Origin: Roseovarius sp. S88
GTDB taxonomy: Bacteria > Pseudomonadota > Alphaproteobacteria > Rhodobacterales > Rhodobacteraceae
Length of the DNA stretch: 64,000 nt
Reading direction: 5' to 3'
Assembly: GCF_037023735.1 (NCBI RefSeq)
Contig: NZ_CP146069.1
Location: forward strand, 2,397,501-2,461,500
Part shown: piece after piece, positions 1-8,282 of the stretch
Layout of the letters: each line of letters begins with the position of its first letter
Numbering within the stretch: the stretch's first letter is position 1
Program-made: the position numbers and the translations under genes
Notes under the pieces: generated by a model
Database searches by the model: none
What the model saw: the letters and a program-made list of their open reading frames with translations, nothing else
What the model was told of the DNA's origin: nothing

Positions 1-165
1 CGCATCATCGAACGCGTTAAACCCGCATTCATACGCGCTGACCTTTTCGGGATCGGGGTTTCGGACGGCCAGAACGACCGCAGCGAGGATCAGAACAATT
101 CCAAGACCGATGGCGATGGCCAGAAGAACAAGGACCGGAAGGTACTCCCTCAGCATCTCTTCCAC
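1..165 (-). CDS. nuoA: NADH-quinone oxidoreductase subunit A, N-terminal part (cut by window edge)
   Basis: First 55 codons of NuoA, a small membrane subunit of respiratory complex I; the gene runs off the left edge. After a short polar start ([10 protein letters not shown]) comes one long hydrophobic helix at about residues 10-34, then the family hallmark [15 protein letters not shown], a loop near the quinone channel. I chose GTG at 165 because AAAGGAG lies 7 bases before it; the in-frame ATG at 156 has no such site. The remaining nuo genes should continue to the left outside the window. Identification is from direct recognition of the conserved loop. Confidence 0.9.
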   Translation of the reverse strand, partial: MEEMLREYLPVLVLLAIAIGLGIVLILAAVVLAVRNPDPEKVSAYECGFNAFDDA

Positions 166-413
166 GATGTGGCTCCTTTCATGCGCACCCGTCTGCGCAT
201 CAAGATGGCTCTCTTTAATACATCATCGGGTTTACCCCCGCCTTTTTGCCGGGTCAACCGAAGCTGCACATAAACCGGACAATCTGTCAGGGGAAATTGA
301 CGCATCTGCCGGTCAGGCAGAAAAGTTAACCAAGATTAACGTGTCATTCGTGCGATAAACACTTGCGCATAATCAAGAATATGAGCGCGCCCAAGGACAC
401 GACACCAGAGCCA
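166..413. promoter_or_regulatory. intergenic leader upstream of nuoA
   Basis: These 248 bases separate the stop of the last liu gene from nuoA, which is read in the same direction, so the nuo promoter should lie here. I see no clear terminator hairpin. At 326-340 there are two TTAAC direct repeats 10 bp apart (TTAACCAAGATTAAC), close to but not exactly the CtrA pattern TTAA-N7-TTAA. No convincing coding sequence is present. Confidence 0.4.
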
Positions 414-1196
414 CTATTCAGCCCAGCGCGGCTTTTCTTTGGCAAAAAACGCCCCAATCCCGTGTTGCGCTTCTTCCCCGGCCCAGCAGGCCACGAGCGC
501 GTCAATTGTGTGGTCGATCACAGTATCATCTATCACCGGCCCCAACCGGCGCGTCAGGGCCTTGGCTTGGGCCACAGCCTCAGGCGCGCAGGACAGGTAA
601 GGTGCGACCTCAGCCTCGACCACATCATCCAACTCGGCCACCGGCACGGCGCGCGCCACAAGGTTGAGCGCCATCGCCTCGGTTGCATCAAACCGGCGGC
701 CTGACATGAAGACCTGCCGCGCCTTGGCCTCGCCCATACGGGCCACGACATAGGGTCCAATCGTGGCGGGGATCAGCCCCAGACGCGTCTCGGTCAGGGC
801 CATCGCCACGTGATCGGCGGCAACCACCACATCACACACGCTCATCAACCCCACGCCGCCGCCAAAGGCATTGCCATGCACCCGGCCAATGAGCGGTTTG
901 GGCAGCGTGTTGAGCGCCTGCAGCATCTCGGCTAGTTTGCGCGCCTCGCGGCGACGCGTCTCGGTATCGGCCTCAAACTGATCGCGCATCCAGCCCAGAT
1001 CGCCGCCTGCACAGAACGTCTTACCCTTCGCTGCCAGCACCACGGCGCGCAGGTCAGGGTCTTGCCCCAGAACCCGTGCCGCGTCGGCCAACTCAGCAAT
1101 CATCTGGCCCGACAGGGCATTGTGCTTGTCTTCCCGGTCCAGCCAGAGCGTCGCCACGCCCCGCACATCGCGCTCTATAGAAATCGCCTCATACAT
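414..1196 (-). CDS. liuC: methylglutaconyl-CoA hydratase (crotonase family)
   Basis: Hydrates 3-methylglutaconyl-CoA to HMG-CoA, the penultimate step of leucine breakdown. The 260-residue protein is a single crotonase domain. The oxyanion-hole segment FCAGGDLGWM is at about 61-70, the second conserved segment GNAFGGGVGLMSVCD at about 108-122, and an active-site Glu in TETRLGLIPATIG at about 136. The first of the two usual crotonase glutamates is replaced in GGGVGLM, a form I associate with LiuC-type enzymes. ATG at 1196 is chosen because AAGGAG precedes it by 7 bases; the frame stays open 13 codons further upstream. It overlaps the preceding DUF6653 gene by 8 bases and is the last gene of the liu operon. 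Substrate is inferred from context. Confidence 0.88.
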   Translation of the reverse strand: MYEAISIERDVRGVATLWLDREDKHNALSGQMIAELADAARVLGQDPDLRAVVLAAKGKTFCAGGDLGWMRDQFEADTETRRREARKLAEMLQALNTLPKPLIGRVHGNAFGGGVGLMSVCDVVVAADHVAMALTETRLGLIPATIGPYVVARMGEAKARQVFMSGRRFDATEAMALNLVARAVPVAELDDVVEAEVAPYLSCAPEAVAQAKALTRRLGPVIDDTVIDHTIDALVACWAGEEAQHGIGAFFAKEKPRWAE

Positions 1197-1692
1197 CGCC
1201 CAACTCCTTACCTGTGTCGCGCAACCAATCGCCATAAAGCCAGACCATCCGGTCCACGAACCAAACTTTTGGTCCCACGGCTAACACCATGCCGAACACC
1301 GTCCACCATGGCTCCAGCCAGATCAACCCGATCACCAGAACGATAACGCCCGGAAGGCTGGCCCAAGCCAAACCATCGGCCCAGGCCCGGTGATGGGCGG
1401 CCACTTCCTCTCGCCGGTTCAAGAACACCCGTTCGCCCAACACGCCACGCGAGGCCCAGTTGTCAAGATTGTCCGGCGGCGGGAACGCCCGCGGGTTGAT
1501 CCAAGCCCAGAGCAGGACCAGCGCCGTAGGCAGAATGGCCCACCAGCCCAGAAAGACGCGACACCAGATCGCCAGAACCAAGAGCGGCAGCACGGTAAAC
1601 CGCGTATAGGCCGACATCGGGTTAGCATGGCGCGCCCATGTGGCGTCATCCATCGCCATCAGCCGCTCTGCCGCGCGATAAAGTGCTTTCAT
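1189..1692 (-). CDS. DUF6653 family membrane protein
   Basis: A 167-residue protein recognised as the DUF6653 family by its early motif DDATWARHANPMSAYTRF and the later NWASRGVLGERVFLNR and VDRMVWLYGD segments. It has about four hydrophobic helices in two pairs (about 30-65 and 110-150), so it is probably an inner-membrane protein. No function is known. It starts with an ATGA overlap with the HMG-CoA lyase stop and overlaps the hydratase start, so it is translationally embedded in the leucine operon. Whether it takes part in leucine use, for example in transport or membrane assembly, is unknown. Confidence 0.8.
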   Translation of the reverse strand: MKALYRAAERLMAMDDATWARHANPMSAYTRFTVLPLLVLAIWCRVFLGWWAILPTALVLLWAWINPRAFPPPDNLDNWASRGVLGERVFLNRREEVAAHHRAWADGLAWASLPGVIVLVIGLIWLEPWWTVFGMVLAVGPKVWFVDRMVWLYGDWLRDTGKELGDV

Positions 1693-2552
1693 GCGATTGC
1701 CCCGCCGCGCATGGTTTGCGCCATCCTGGCCGCCTTGGTCAGAACCTCACGGTCCAGCCCGGTCTCATACCCCAGCGCAACCAGCCGGTCATGCACCGTC
1801 TCGGTCGCCACATTCCCCGCCGCGCCTGGCGCATAAGGGCAGCCACCCAGACCGCCAACAGCCGCATCAAACACCCGCAGGCCATGGCCAAGGGCCACTT
1901 CGACATTCTCCACCGCCCGTCCCGACGTGTCATGGAAATGTCCTGCCAGTTGTGCAGCAGGCACGGCTTTAATCACTTCGGCCAGCATCGCATCAATCCG
2001 TTCAGGGGTCGCGCGGCCAATCGTGTCGCCCAACGAGATCTCATAGCACCCCATCTCGCGCAGTGCTGTGACCACGCGCACCACCTCGGAGGGTGCGACC
2101 GGCCCGTCATAGGGACACTCGCTGACACAAGACACATACCCGCGCACCGGCACACCCGCCGCATGCGCCGCCTCGGCCACAGGGGCAAACCGCTCCAGAC
2201 TCTCAGCTATGGTGGCGTTGATATTGGCCTTGGAAAACCCTTCGGAGGCCGACGCAAAAATCGCCACCTCATCGGCCCCTGCCGCCATCGCATCCTCAAA
2301 GCCACGCATATTGGGCGTGAGTGCGGCATAAGACACCCCCGGTGCCCGTGTGATCCCGGCCAAAACCTCGGCCGAGCCCGCCATCTGCGGCACCCATTTG
2401 GGACTAACGAAACTGGCCACCTCGATGCGCCGAAACCCAGCGCGGCTCAGGCAATCCACCAGCGCGATTTTGTCGGCCACATCGATCTCGCCCGGCTCGT
2501 TCTGCAGACCGTCACGTGGCCCAACCTCGAAGATTTCTACGTAATCTGCCAT
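1689..2552 (-). CDS. liuE: hydroxymethylglutaryl-CoA lyase
   Basis: Splits HMG-CoA into acetoacetate and acetyl-CoA, the last step of leucine catabolism. The 287-residue protein is a full-length HMGL-like TIM barrel. It shows the N-terminal metal/substrate motif VGPRDGLQNE at about 10-19, SFVSPKWVPQM at about 47-57, metal ligands in GHFHDT at about 204-209, and the catalytic-cysteine signature GGLGGCPYAPGAAGN with Cys about 238. It lies 8 bases downstream of the biotin carboxylase subunit gene and overlaps the next gene by 4 bases (ATGA), so it is co-transcribed. An alternative mvaB-type name exists, but the operon context favours leucine degradation. Confidence 0.93.
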   Translation of the reverse strand: MADYVEIFEVGPRDGLQNEPGEIDVADKIALVDCLSRAGFRRIEVASFVSPKWVPQMAGSAEVLAGITRAPGVSYAALTPNMRGFEDAMAAGADEVAIFASASEGFSKANINATIAESLERFAPVAEAAHAAGVPVRGYVSCVSECPYDGPVAPSEVVRVVTALREMGCYEISLGDTIGRATPERIDAMLAEVIKAVPAAQLAGHFHDTSGRAVENVEVALGHGLRVFDAAVGGLGGCPYAPGAAGNVATETVHDRLVALGYETGLDREVLTKAARMAQTMRGGAIA

Positions 2553-2560
2553 GGTGATCC

Positions 2561-4510
2561 TCAGGCCGCCGCCTCATCTTCGTCAGCCAGTTTGATAAGC
2601 GCCGCGCCTGCCTCAACCTGCATGCCTTGGCTGGCCAAAACCTCGGCCACCACGCCGTCACGCGGAGCCAGCAGGCTGTGCTCCATCTTCATAGCCTCCA
2701 GCACCGCCAGCCGGTCGCCCGCCTGCACCACCTGCCCGGCCTTTGCAAAAAGCGCCTTCAATAGCCCCGGCATAGGAGCCTCGATCAGACTTGCGTGACC
2801 TGCTGCCTGCATGTCTCGGTCAAGCGGGTCGACACGGTGAAATGCCAGTCCGTATTGCGCAAAAACCGTGATCAAATCACCCGTGGCCACCACGGGTGGG
2901 GCGACCGCACCACTCAGCATCCAGCGCCCGCCATGGCAACGTGCTTCGATTGTCTCACCATCCACCTCTATGTCATGGGCCACACATGACAGGCTGCGCA
3001 GTGTCGCGGTGATCTCCTTCTCGCCATGGCGCAGGATGATCTGCCGATTGAGTGGCTGCCATAGGGTAAAGCCGGTTGCAGTATCCTGCACTTCCAGCAA
3101 ACCCGCAGCAGAAAGAACGGCCAGCGCAATGTCTTGTGGAGTGGCGTCATCCATGTCCACAAGGCTGTCCAGGTCCCGTGCAATCAGCCCTGTATCAACG
3201 TTTCCAGAAGCAAATCCCCTGTGGCGGCTCAATGCCCCCAGAAAGGCCAGATTGGTCACCGTACCTGCCACCTGCGTGTGCGCCAAAGCCGCGTCAAGCC
3301 GTTGCAAAGCCACCGCGCGCGTCGGGCCATGCGTGGTGATCTTGGCAATCATCGGGTCGTAATGCGGGCTGATCTCATCACCGCTGCGCACGCCGGTATC
3401 GGCGCGTGTGCCCTCGGGAAAGGCCAGATGCGCCAGCCGCCCGGTCGCGGGCAGGAACCCTTTGGGCACATCCTCGGCATAAAGCCGCGCCTCAAAGGCA
3501 TGCCCGTTGATCGACAGATCCTCTTGTTTTTTCGGCAGACCCTCCCCGGCGGCCACCCGCAACTGCCACTCTACCAGATCGACGCCGGTGATCGCCTCGG
3601 TCACCGGATGCTCGACCTGCAGCCGCGTGTTCATCTCCATGAACCAAAACCCGTCGGGACGCAGACCATCAGAGCCATCAACGATGAACTCTACCGTGCC
3701 CGCGCCTTTGTAGCCAATCGCCTCAGCCGCGCGCACCGCTGCCGCACCCATGGCCGCACGGACCTCGTCGGTCATGCCCGGTGCCGGAGCTTCCTCGATC
3801 ACCTTCTGATGGCGCCGCTGTAACGAACAATCCCGCTCATAAAGATGCACAGCACGCTTGCCGTCGCCAAACACCTGAAGCTCGATATGGCGTGGCTGCT
3901 GAATGTATTTTTCAATCAGTACCGCCTCGTTGCCAAAGGCGGTTTTTGCCTCGCCCTGCGCGCTATTCAATGCCTCGCCAAACGCCTCGGGCCGCTCGAC
4001 AAGCCGCATGCCCTTGCCGCCGCCGCCCGCCACAGCCTTGATCAGCACCGGATATCCGATCTCTTTGGCCTGATCCGCCAAAAATGCAGGGTTCTGAGTG
4101 TCTCCGTGATAGCCTGGCACCACAGGCACGCCAGCCTCTTCCATCACCGCCTTGGCGGCATCCTTGAGGCCCATGGCACGTATGGCCTTGGCCGAGGGAC
4201 CGATGAAGGTCAGCCCTGCGGCCTCGACCGCCTCCACAAAGTCAGGGTTCTCAGAAAGAAACCCATAGCCCGGATGGATCGCCTGCGCCCCCGTCTCCTT
4301 GGCCGCCGCGATGATCACATCGCCGCGCAGATAACTCTCCGCCGGAGCCGCCCCGCCAATATGCACAGCCACATCGGCCATCTCCACATGCCGCGCTGTC
4401 CGGTCAGCATCGGAATAAACCGCCACCGAGCGCACACCCATCGCCTGCGCGGTTTCCATCACGCGGCAGGCAATCTCGCCCCGGTTCGCAATCAGAATCG
4501 TGTCAAACAT
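2561..4510 (-). CDS. liuD: methylcrotonyl-CoA carboxylase, biotin-containing alpha subunit
   Basis: Biotin carboxylase/carrier subunit of 3-methylcrotonyl-CoA carboxylase, which works with the carboxyltransferase encoded at 5831-7438. The 649-residue protein has the order expected of the family. An N-terminal biotin carboxylase domain begins IANRGEIACRV, with a glycine-rich ATP-grasp loop AVAGGGGKGMRLV at about 157-169 and EMNTRLQVEHPVTE later. A C-terminal biotinyl domain has EAMKMEHS, with the biotinylated Lys about 608. A propionyl- or acetyl-CoA carboxylase role is less likely because HMG-CoA lyase, the hydratase and isovaleryl-CoA dehydrogenase are all neighbours. Confidence 0.93.
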   Translation of the reverse strand: MFDTILIANRGEIACRVMETAQAMGVRSVAVYSDADRTARHVEMADVAVHIGGAAPAESYLRGDVIIAAAKETGAQAIHPGYGFLSENPDFVEAVEAAGLTFIGPSAKAIRAMGLKDAAKAVMEEAGVPVVPGYHGDTQNPAFLADQAKEIGYPVLIKAVAGGGGKGMRLVERPEAFGEALNSAQGEAKTAFGNEAVLIEKYIQQPRHIELQVFGDGKRAVHLYERDCSLQRRHQKVIEEAPAPGMTDEVRAAMGAAAVRAAEAIGYKGAGTVEFIVDGSDGLRPDGFWFMEMNTRLQVEHPVTEAITGVDLVEWQLRVAAGEGLPKKQEDLSINGHAFEARLYAEDVPKGFLPATGRLAHLAFPEGTRADTGVRSGDEISPHYDPMIAKITTHGPTRAVALQRLDAALAHTQVAGTVTNLAFLGALSRHRGFASGNVDTGLIARDLDSLVDMDDATPQDIALAVLSAAGLLEVQDTATGFTLWQPLNRQIILRHGEKEITATLRSLSCVAHDIEVDGETIEARCHGGRWMLSGAVAPPVVATGDLITVFAQYGLAFHRVDPLDRDMQAAGHASLIEAPMPGLLKALFAKAGQVVQAGDRLAVLEAMKMEHSLLAPRDGVVAEVLASQGMQVEAGAALIKLADEDEAAA

Positions 4511-4512
4511 CG

Positions 4513-5295
4513 TTAAGCTCCAGAGTTCTCAAGCGGCACAAGGCGCTCAAAGCGCCGTGCATAGATCAGGTTGGGCCGCACCCCATCGGCCCAGTAGACC
4601 ATAAGCGGCAGGCTGATCGGAAACCCAAGGATCAGATGCAGCCAGACCAGTTGCCGGGCACCCGAACGAAAAGCCCCGAGCGCGTAAATTGTAGTCACAC
4701 TGAGGATTGAGAAGACCCCAAAGATCGCCCAGGTCAGCCAGTAGCCTTCAGACAGGATCGCATTCACAAGAACGAACACCCATTGCGCGATCACGTAGCC
4801 GACGATCAAAAGCAACCCACCGCGAAGCCGCGCCAGGGGGTGATTGACAGCGAACTCAGCACCGGTCCGCACCCATTCCCATTCGCGGATCGGCGTTCCT
4901 CTCGCCGCCAGCCGAGCGGCGCGGTCGTATCCCCAGGGCGCGCCGATGCGCATGGCCATGACGACAACCGCAAAAGCCAGGATGACCGCGACACATACCC
5001 CGACCCACATTGCGGTCCACGCCGACAGCAGATCGGCCAGCAACACGACAAAGGCCAGCCACATCATCAGGACAATGAACAAGGACGGGTATTTTCCCGG
5101 CCACGCGGCCCAGATGAACCAGCCAAGCGCAAGGCAGATGCCCGCACCCAGAAGGCTCTTGGCCGTCATGGCAAAGACGCCCACCACACCCCAAAAGGCG
5201 CAAGGCAACAAGAAGATAACCCGCACGAGCGCAGAGGAAGGCCCGCGGAAATCAATCCGTCCTTTCGGATCTGAGTGAGAACGCTCATTGCTCAC
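4513..5295 (-). CDS. multi-pass membrane protein of unknown function
   Basis: I do not recognise a family. From the GTG at 5295 the product is 260 residues, with a short polar N-terminus and about seven hydrophobic helices (first near LVRVIFLLPCAFWGVVGVF), so it is an inner-membrane protein. GTG 5295 is preceded by AAAGGCGG at 7 bases. A longer start at 5352 would overlap the nuclease gene by more than 50 bases and is less likely. It lies 4 bases after the nuclease stop and 2 bases before the liuD start, so it is part of the liu transcript. Its role there is unknown. Confidence 0.7.
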   Translation of the reverse strand: MSNERSHSDPKGRIDFRGPSSALVRVIFLLPCAFWGVVGVFAMTAKSLLGAGICLALGWFIWAAWPGKYPSLFIVLMMWLAFVVLLADLLSAWTAMWVGVCVAVILAFAVVVMAMRIGAPWGYDRAARLAARGTPIREWEWVRTGAEFAVNHPLARLRGGLLLIVGYVIAQWVFVLVNAILSEGYWLTWAIFGVFSILSVTTIYALGAFRSGARQLVWLHLILGFPISLPLMVYWADGVRPNLIYARRFERLVPLENSGA

Positions 5296-5299
5296 CGTG

Positions 5300-5749
5300 T
5301 TATCCGCCTTTCTGCAACCGCTTGCACCAATCCACCCGGGCTCCGCCATCATAGCGCACAGCCAAACCTTCGCGCGTCAGGATGTCGGCCACGTCTTCGC
5401 CGCCCAACTGCAACTCGGCCAGCACCCGTCCGTATTTGTCATATCCGACGCTGTCCATTTTGGCCGGTCGCGCCTTAACCAGTTCTCGCAGCCGCGCGGT
5501 GGCCTTGGCGCCCAGCTCAGCCTCTGCCGCACAACCCGGCTCTTTGGTCTCTGGCGTGTCCAGCCCAACGATGCGCGCGGTCATGGTTTCGGACCCGCAG
5601 TCAATCTCAACCGTGTCGCCATCATACACATAGCCCAGCCTGCAGCCCCGCTCGCTCAGGTCATGCCAAGGGGCGAGCCATTCGGCCACGCCAACGAGCG
5701 CGAGCAGCAAAAGCATCGTGTATCCGGCGACGGTCGGGTCCATTTTCAA
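5300..5749 (-). CDS. thermonuclease-like (SNase family) protein with N-terminal membrane anchor
   Basis: A 149-residue protein with one N-terminal hydrophobic helix (about 9-27) followed by a staphylococcal-nuclease-like OB fold. Recognised motifs are YVYDGDTVEID (about 40-50), ARIVGLDTPETKEPGC (about 58-73) and DKYGRVLAEL (about 103-112), which carry the usual Ca-binding Asp and catalytic Glu/Arg positions. Expected activity is hydrolysis of nucleic acid phosphodiester bonds outside the cytoplasm. GAGG lies 7 bases before a TTG at 5749 and 13 before the ATG at 5743, so TTG initiation is plausible. It follows liuB and precedes a membrane protein; the link to leucine metabolism is unexplained. 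Confidence 0.8.
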   Translation of the reverse strand: MKMDPTVAGYTMLLLLALVGVAEWLAPWHDLSERGCRLGYVYDGDTVEIDCGSETMTARIVGLDTPETKEPGCAAEAELGAKATARLRELVKARPAKMDSVGYDKYGRVLAELQLGGEDVADILTREGLAVRYDGGARVDWCKRLQKGG

Positions 5750-5781
5750 GCCAGCACCTCATGATGCGGGACCGCGAAGGC

Positions 5782-5825
5782 ACCGACGCAATACCGACGT
5801 GATACCGACGCAATACCGACGTGCA
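5782..5825. repeat. four tandem copies of an 11-bp unit
   Basis: Copies at 5782-5792 (ACCGACGCAAT), 5793-5803 (ACCGACGTGAT), 5804-5814 (ACCGACGCAAT) and 5815-5825 (ACCGACGTGCA). The two variants alternate, so the array is also a 22-bp period repeated twice. It fills the short gap between the liuB stop at 5831 and the nuclease start at 5749 on the same transcript. The 11-bp period is close to one turn of the helix. Confidence 0.9.
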
Positions 5826-5830
5826 TTTTT

Positions 5831-7438
5831 CTACATCCGGAACACGCCAAAGCGGGTCTCCTCGATGGGGGCGTTGAGGGCTGCGCGCAGGCTGAGGCTC
5901 AGCACCTCACGCGATTTACGGGGATCGATGATGCCATCATCCCAGAGCCGAGCCGAGGCGTAGAGCGGATGGCTTTGTTCCTCGAACATATCAATCGTCG
6001 GCTGCTTGAACGCGGCCTCTTCCTCGGCTGACCAACTGCCGCCCTTGCGCTCAATCGCATCGCGCTTGACTGTGGCCAGAACCCCTGCCGCCTGTTCTCC
6101 ACCCATGACGGAGATGCGGCTGTTGGGCCAGGTCCACAGGAACCGTGGTTGATAGGCACGTCCCGCCATGCCGTAATTGCCTGCTCCGAATGAGCCGCCC
6201 ACCAGCATGGTGATCTTGGGCACAGCTGTGGTCGCCACCGCCGTGACCATTTTGGCCCCGTGCCGCGCGATTCCTTCATTCTCATATTTCCGGCCCACCA
6301 TGAAACCGGTGATATTTTGAAGGAAAACCAGCGGGATACGGCGCTGACTGCACAGCTCCACGAAATGCGCACCCTTCTGGGCGGCTTCGGAAAACAGCAC
6401 ACCATTGTTGGCGATGAACCCCACCGGATAGCCATCGACATGGGCAAACCCGGTGACAAGCGTTTCGCCAAACCGCGCCTTAAACTCGTCAAACCGCGAT
6501 CCATCCACGACCCGCGCAATCACCTCTCGAATGTCATAAGGCGTGCGCAGATCAGCAGGCACAACACCCAGAATTTCATCCGGATCATAAGCTGGCTCTT
6601 CCGGCGTTTGCCGTAAGCCGGGCTTCAGCCCGGCACCCGCACCCAGATTACCCACCGCACGTCGCGCTAGCGCCAGCGCATGCGCATCATCCTCGGCCAG
6701 GTAATCCGCCACACCCGAGAGCCGCGTGTGCACATCCCCGCCGCCCAGATCCTCTGCCGTGACCTCCTCCCCTGTCGCCGCCTTCACCAGGGGCGGCCCG
6801 GCAAGGAAGATTGTTCCTTGATCTTTCACGATAATCGTTACATCCGACATCGCTGGCACATAGGCCCCGCCCGCCGTGCAAGAGCCCATGACCACAGCGA
6901 TCTGCGCGATACCTTTCGCACTCATCTGAGCCTGATTGTAAAAGATCCGCCCAAAGTGATCGCGGTCTGGGAACACCTCATCCTGATTGGGCAGGTTGGC
7001 CCCGCCGCTGTCCACCAGATAGACACAAGGCAAATGACACTCCGCCGCGATCTCCTGCGCGCGCAGGTGTTTTTTGACGGTCATGGGATAATAGGTCCCG
7101 CCTTTGACTGTGGCGTCATTGCACAGGATCATGCAATCGCGCCCCATCACGCGGCCAACCCCGGCAATCACCCCGGCTGAGGGAGCAGCGCCATCATAAA
7201 GCCCATGCGCGGCCGTGGCACCGACCTCCAGAAACGGACTGCCCGGATCCAATAGTCCCGCGACACGATCTCGCGGTAACATTTTACCCCGGCTCAAATG
7301 CCGCTCGCGCGATGTCTCTCCGCCGCCTGCGGCGGCCAGTGCGGCGGCCTCGGCGATCTCGGCCAGCGCGGCCTGATGCGCGGCGACATTGGTTTGGAAC
7401 TCAACTGATGTGCTCAACACGCGCGATTGCAGTTTCAT
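5831..7438 (-). CDS. liuB: methylcrotonyl-CoA carboxylase, carboxyltransferase beta subunit
   Basis: Carboxyltransferase that moves CO2 from carboxybiotin to 3-methylcrotonyl-CoA, giving 3-methylglutaconyl-CoA. The 535-residue length is typical. Seen motifs include the N-terminal [62 protein letters not shown] and the C-terminal [25 protein letters not shown] 7438 has GGAAAGG 7 bases upstream. It is the first gene of the downstream liu unit (liuB, nuclease, membrane gene, liuD, liuE, DUF6653, liuC). Between the two crotonase-like halves, about residue 270, a perfect 18-bp palindrome encodes AGLKPGL in frame; see the findings. Confidence 0.93.
   Translation of the reverse strand: MKLQSRVLSTSVEFQTNVAAHQAALAEIAEAAALAAAGGGETSRERHLSRGKMLPRDRVAGLLDPGSPFLEVGATAAHGLYDGAAPSAGVIAGVGRVMGRDCMILCNDATVKGGTYYPMTVKKHLRAQEIAAECHLPCVYLVDSGGANLPNQDEVFPDRDHFGRIFYNQAQMSAKGIAQIAVVMGSCTAGGAYVPAMSDVTIIVKDQGTIFLAGPPLVKAATGEEVTAEDLGGGDVHTRLSGVADYLAEDDAHALALARRAVGNLGAGAGLKPGLRQTPEEPAYDPDEILGVVPADLRTPYDIREVIARVVDGSRFDEFKARFGETLVTGFAHVDGYPVGFIANNGVLFSEAAQKGAHFVELCSQRRIPLVFLQNITGFMVGRKYENEGIARHGAKMVTAVATTAVPKITMLVGGSFGAGNYGMAGRAYQPRFLWTWPNSRISVMGGEQAAGVLATVKRDAIERKGGSWSAEEEAAFKQPTIDMFEEQSHPLYASARLWDDGIIDPRKSREVLSLSLRAALNAPIEETRFGVFRM
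6617..6634. repeat. REP-like palindrome inside liuB
   Basis: GCCGGGCTTCAGCCCGGC: perfect 8-bp arms around TC. On the coding strand of liuB it is read in frame as part of AGLKPGL. Its core GGGCTGAAGCCCG is the same as in the intergenic palindrome at 30446-30461. Confidence 0.8.
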
Positions 7439-7483
7439 CTGATGACCTTTCCTGCGGCCAAACGGTCAGGCCAGTTTTTCGGC

Positions 7484-7499
7484 GTTGCAAAAAGGCAAC
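7484..7499. promoter_or_regulatory. inverted repeat in the liuB/ompW divergent region
   Basis: GTTGC and GCAAC arms separated by 6 bases, 46 bases before the liuB start codon, between the divergently read liuB and ompW-like genes. It could be an operator for liuB, but there is no independent support. Confidence 0.3.
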
Positions 7500-7521
7500 A
7501 AACCTCTGTTCGCAATAGGTT

Positions 7522-7535
7522 TTGACATGAATCAA
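7522..7535. promoter_or_regulatory. FNR/FnrL-type binding site
   Basis: TTGACATGAATCAA matches the FNR-family consensus TTGAT-N4-ATCAA at 9 of the 10 fixed bases. It is centred 65 bases before the ompW ATG at 7594 and 90 bases before the divergent liuB ATG. In enterobacteria ompW is controlled by FNR, and Rhodobacteraceae carry FnrL, so oxygen control of this ompW-like gene is a reasonable inference. Confidence 0.6.
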
Positions 7536-7593
7536 AGTGTCGGATGCTGCGGTGCGGCAGACTCGGAAACAGACTAGTAAGATGGGAAACGAA

Positions 7594-8208
7594 ATGACAA
7601 AACTGACTGCCTTGACCCTCACCACTGCGCTGTGTTGCGCGGCCGCCCCGTCCTTTGCGCAATCGCAAGGCGACTTCACGCTTGGGTTCGGCTTGCACTC
7701 GGTGACACCCGATAGCTCCAGCAGCACAACGGCGGCTGGCCTGATCGACGTGGATGCCAACATTCGCCCGACCCTGACGTTTGAGTACTTCATTGCCGAC
7801 CGCATCGGTTTGGAGCTGCTTGTGGCCTGGCCATTTGAGCATGACATCAACCTTGCTGGGGCTGGGCAGATCGGGGACACCAAACACCTGCCGCCCACCT
7901 TGTCGCTGCAGTACCACTTTACCAACAGCTCGAACCTGACGCCGTTTGTCGGTGTCGGTGTGAACTACACGCATTTCTTTGACGAATCGACACAAGGGGC
8001 GCTGGCCGGCGCTGCGCTTGACCTCGACGATTCCTTTGGTCTGGCCCTGCACGCTGGTGTGGATGTCGCTTTGAGTGACCGCGGTGCCCTGCGCGCAGAT
8101 GTGCGCTGGATCGACATCGACACGGATGTTTCGGTAAACGGCGCGCCTATTGGAACGGTCAACATCGACCCGTTTATCTTCGGCGTGGCCTATGTGCTGA
8201 AATTCTGA
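7594..8208 (+). CDS. ompW: OmpW-family outer membrane protein
   Basis: Predicted small beta-barrel porin of the outer membrane, 204 residues from ATG 7594. A typical signal peptide (MTKLTALTLTTALCCAAAPSFA) ends near residue 22, followed by alternating amphipathic strands. It has OmpW-like segments such as RPTLTFEYFIADRIGLELLVAWPFEHD, LPPTLSLQYHF and LTPFVGVGVNYTHFF, and ends in an aromatic residue (YVLKF) as barrel proteins do. The frame is open from 7537, but the signal peptide places the start at 7594. It is read against its liu neighbours, has an FNR-type box upstream and its own terminator downstream, so it is a separate unit. The cargo, perhaps small hydrophobic molecules, is unknown. 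Confidence 0.85.
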   Translation: MTKLTALTLTTALCCAAAPSFAQSQGDFTLGFGLHSVTPDSSSSTTAAGLIDVDANIRPTLTFEYFIADRIGLELLVAWPFEHDINLAGAGQIGDTKHLPPTLSLQYHFTNSSNLTPFVGVGVNYTHFFDESTQGALAGAALDLDDSFGLALHAGVDVALSDRGALRADVRWIDIDTDVSVNGAPIGTVNIDPFIFGVAYVLKF

Positions 8209-8236
8209 TCGCTTGATCACATTTACCCGCACATTA

Positions 8237-8264
8237 GGGTCAGCCTCTCGGCTGGCCCTTTTTT
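8237..8264 (+). terminator. rho-independent terminator of the ompW-like gene
   Basis: Nine-base stem GGGTCAGCC / GGCTGGCCC (one G-T pair), loop TCTC, followed by six T residues, 29 bases after the ompW stop. It also lies just beyond the convergent gene ending at 8283. Confidence 0.88.
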
Positions 8265-8282
8265 GTTGGAGCGCCTGATCTG

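Noticed and set aside
1638..2798. Plus-strand open frame of 386 codons opposite liuE and its neighbours
   Set aside because: It is wholly opposite recognised genes, has no domain and no ribosome site.
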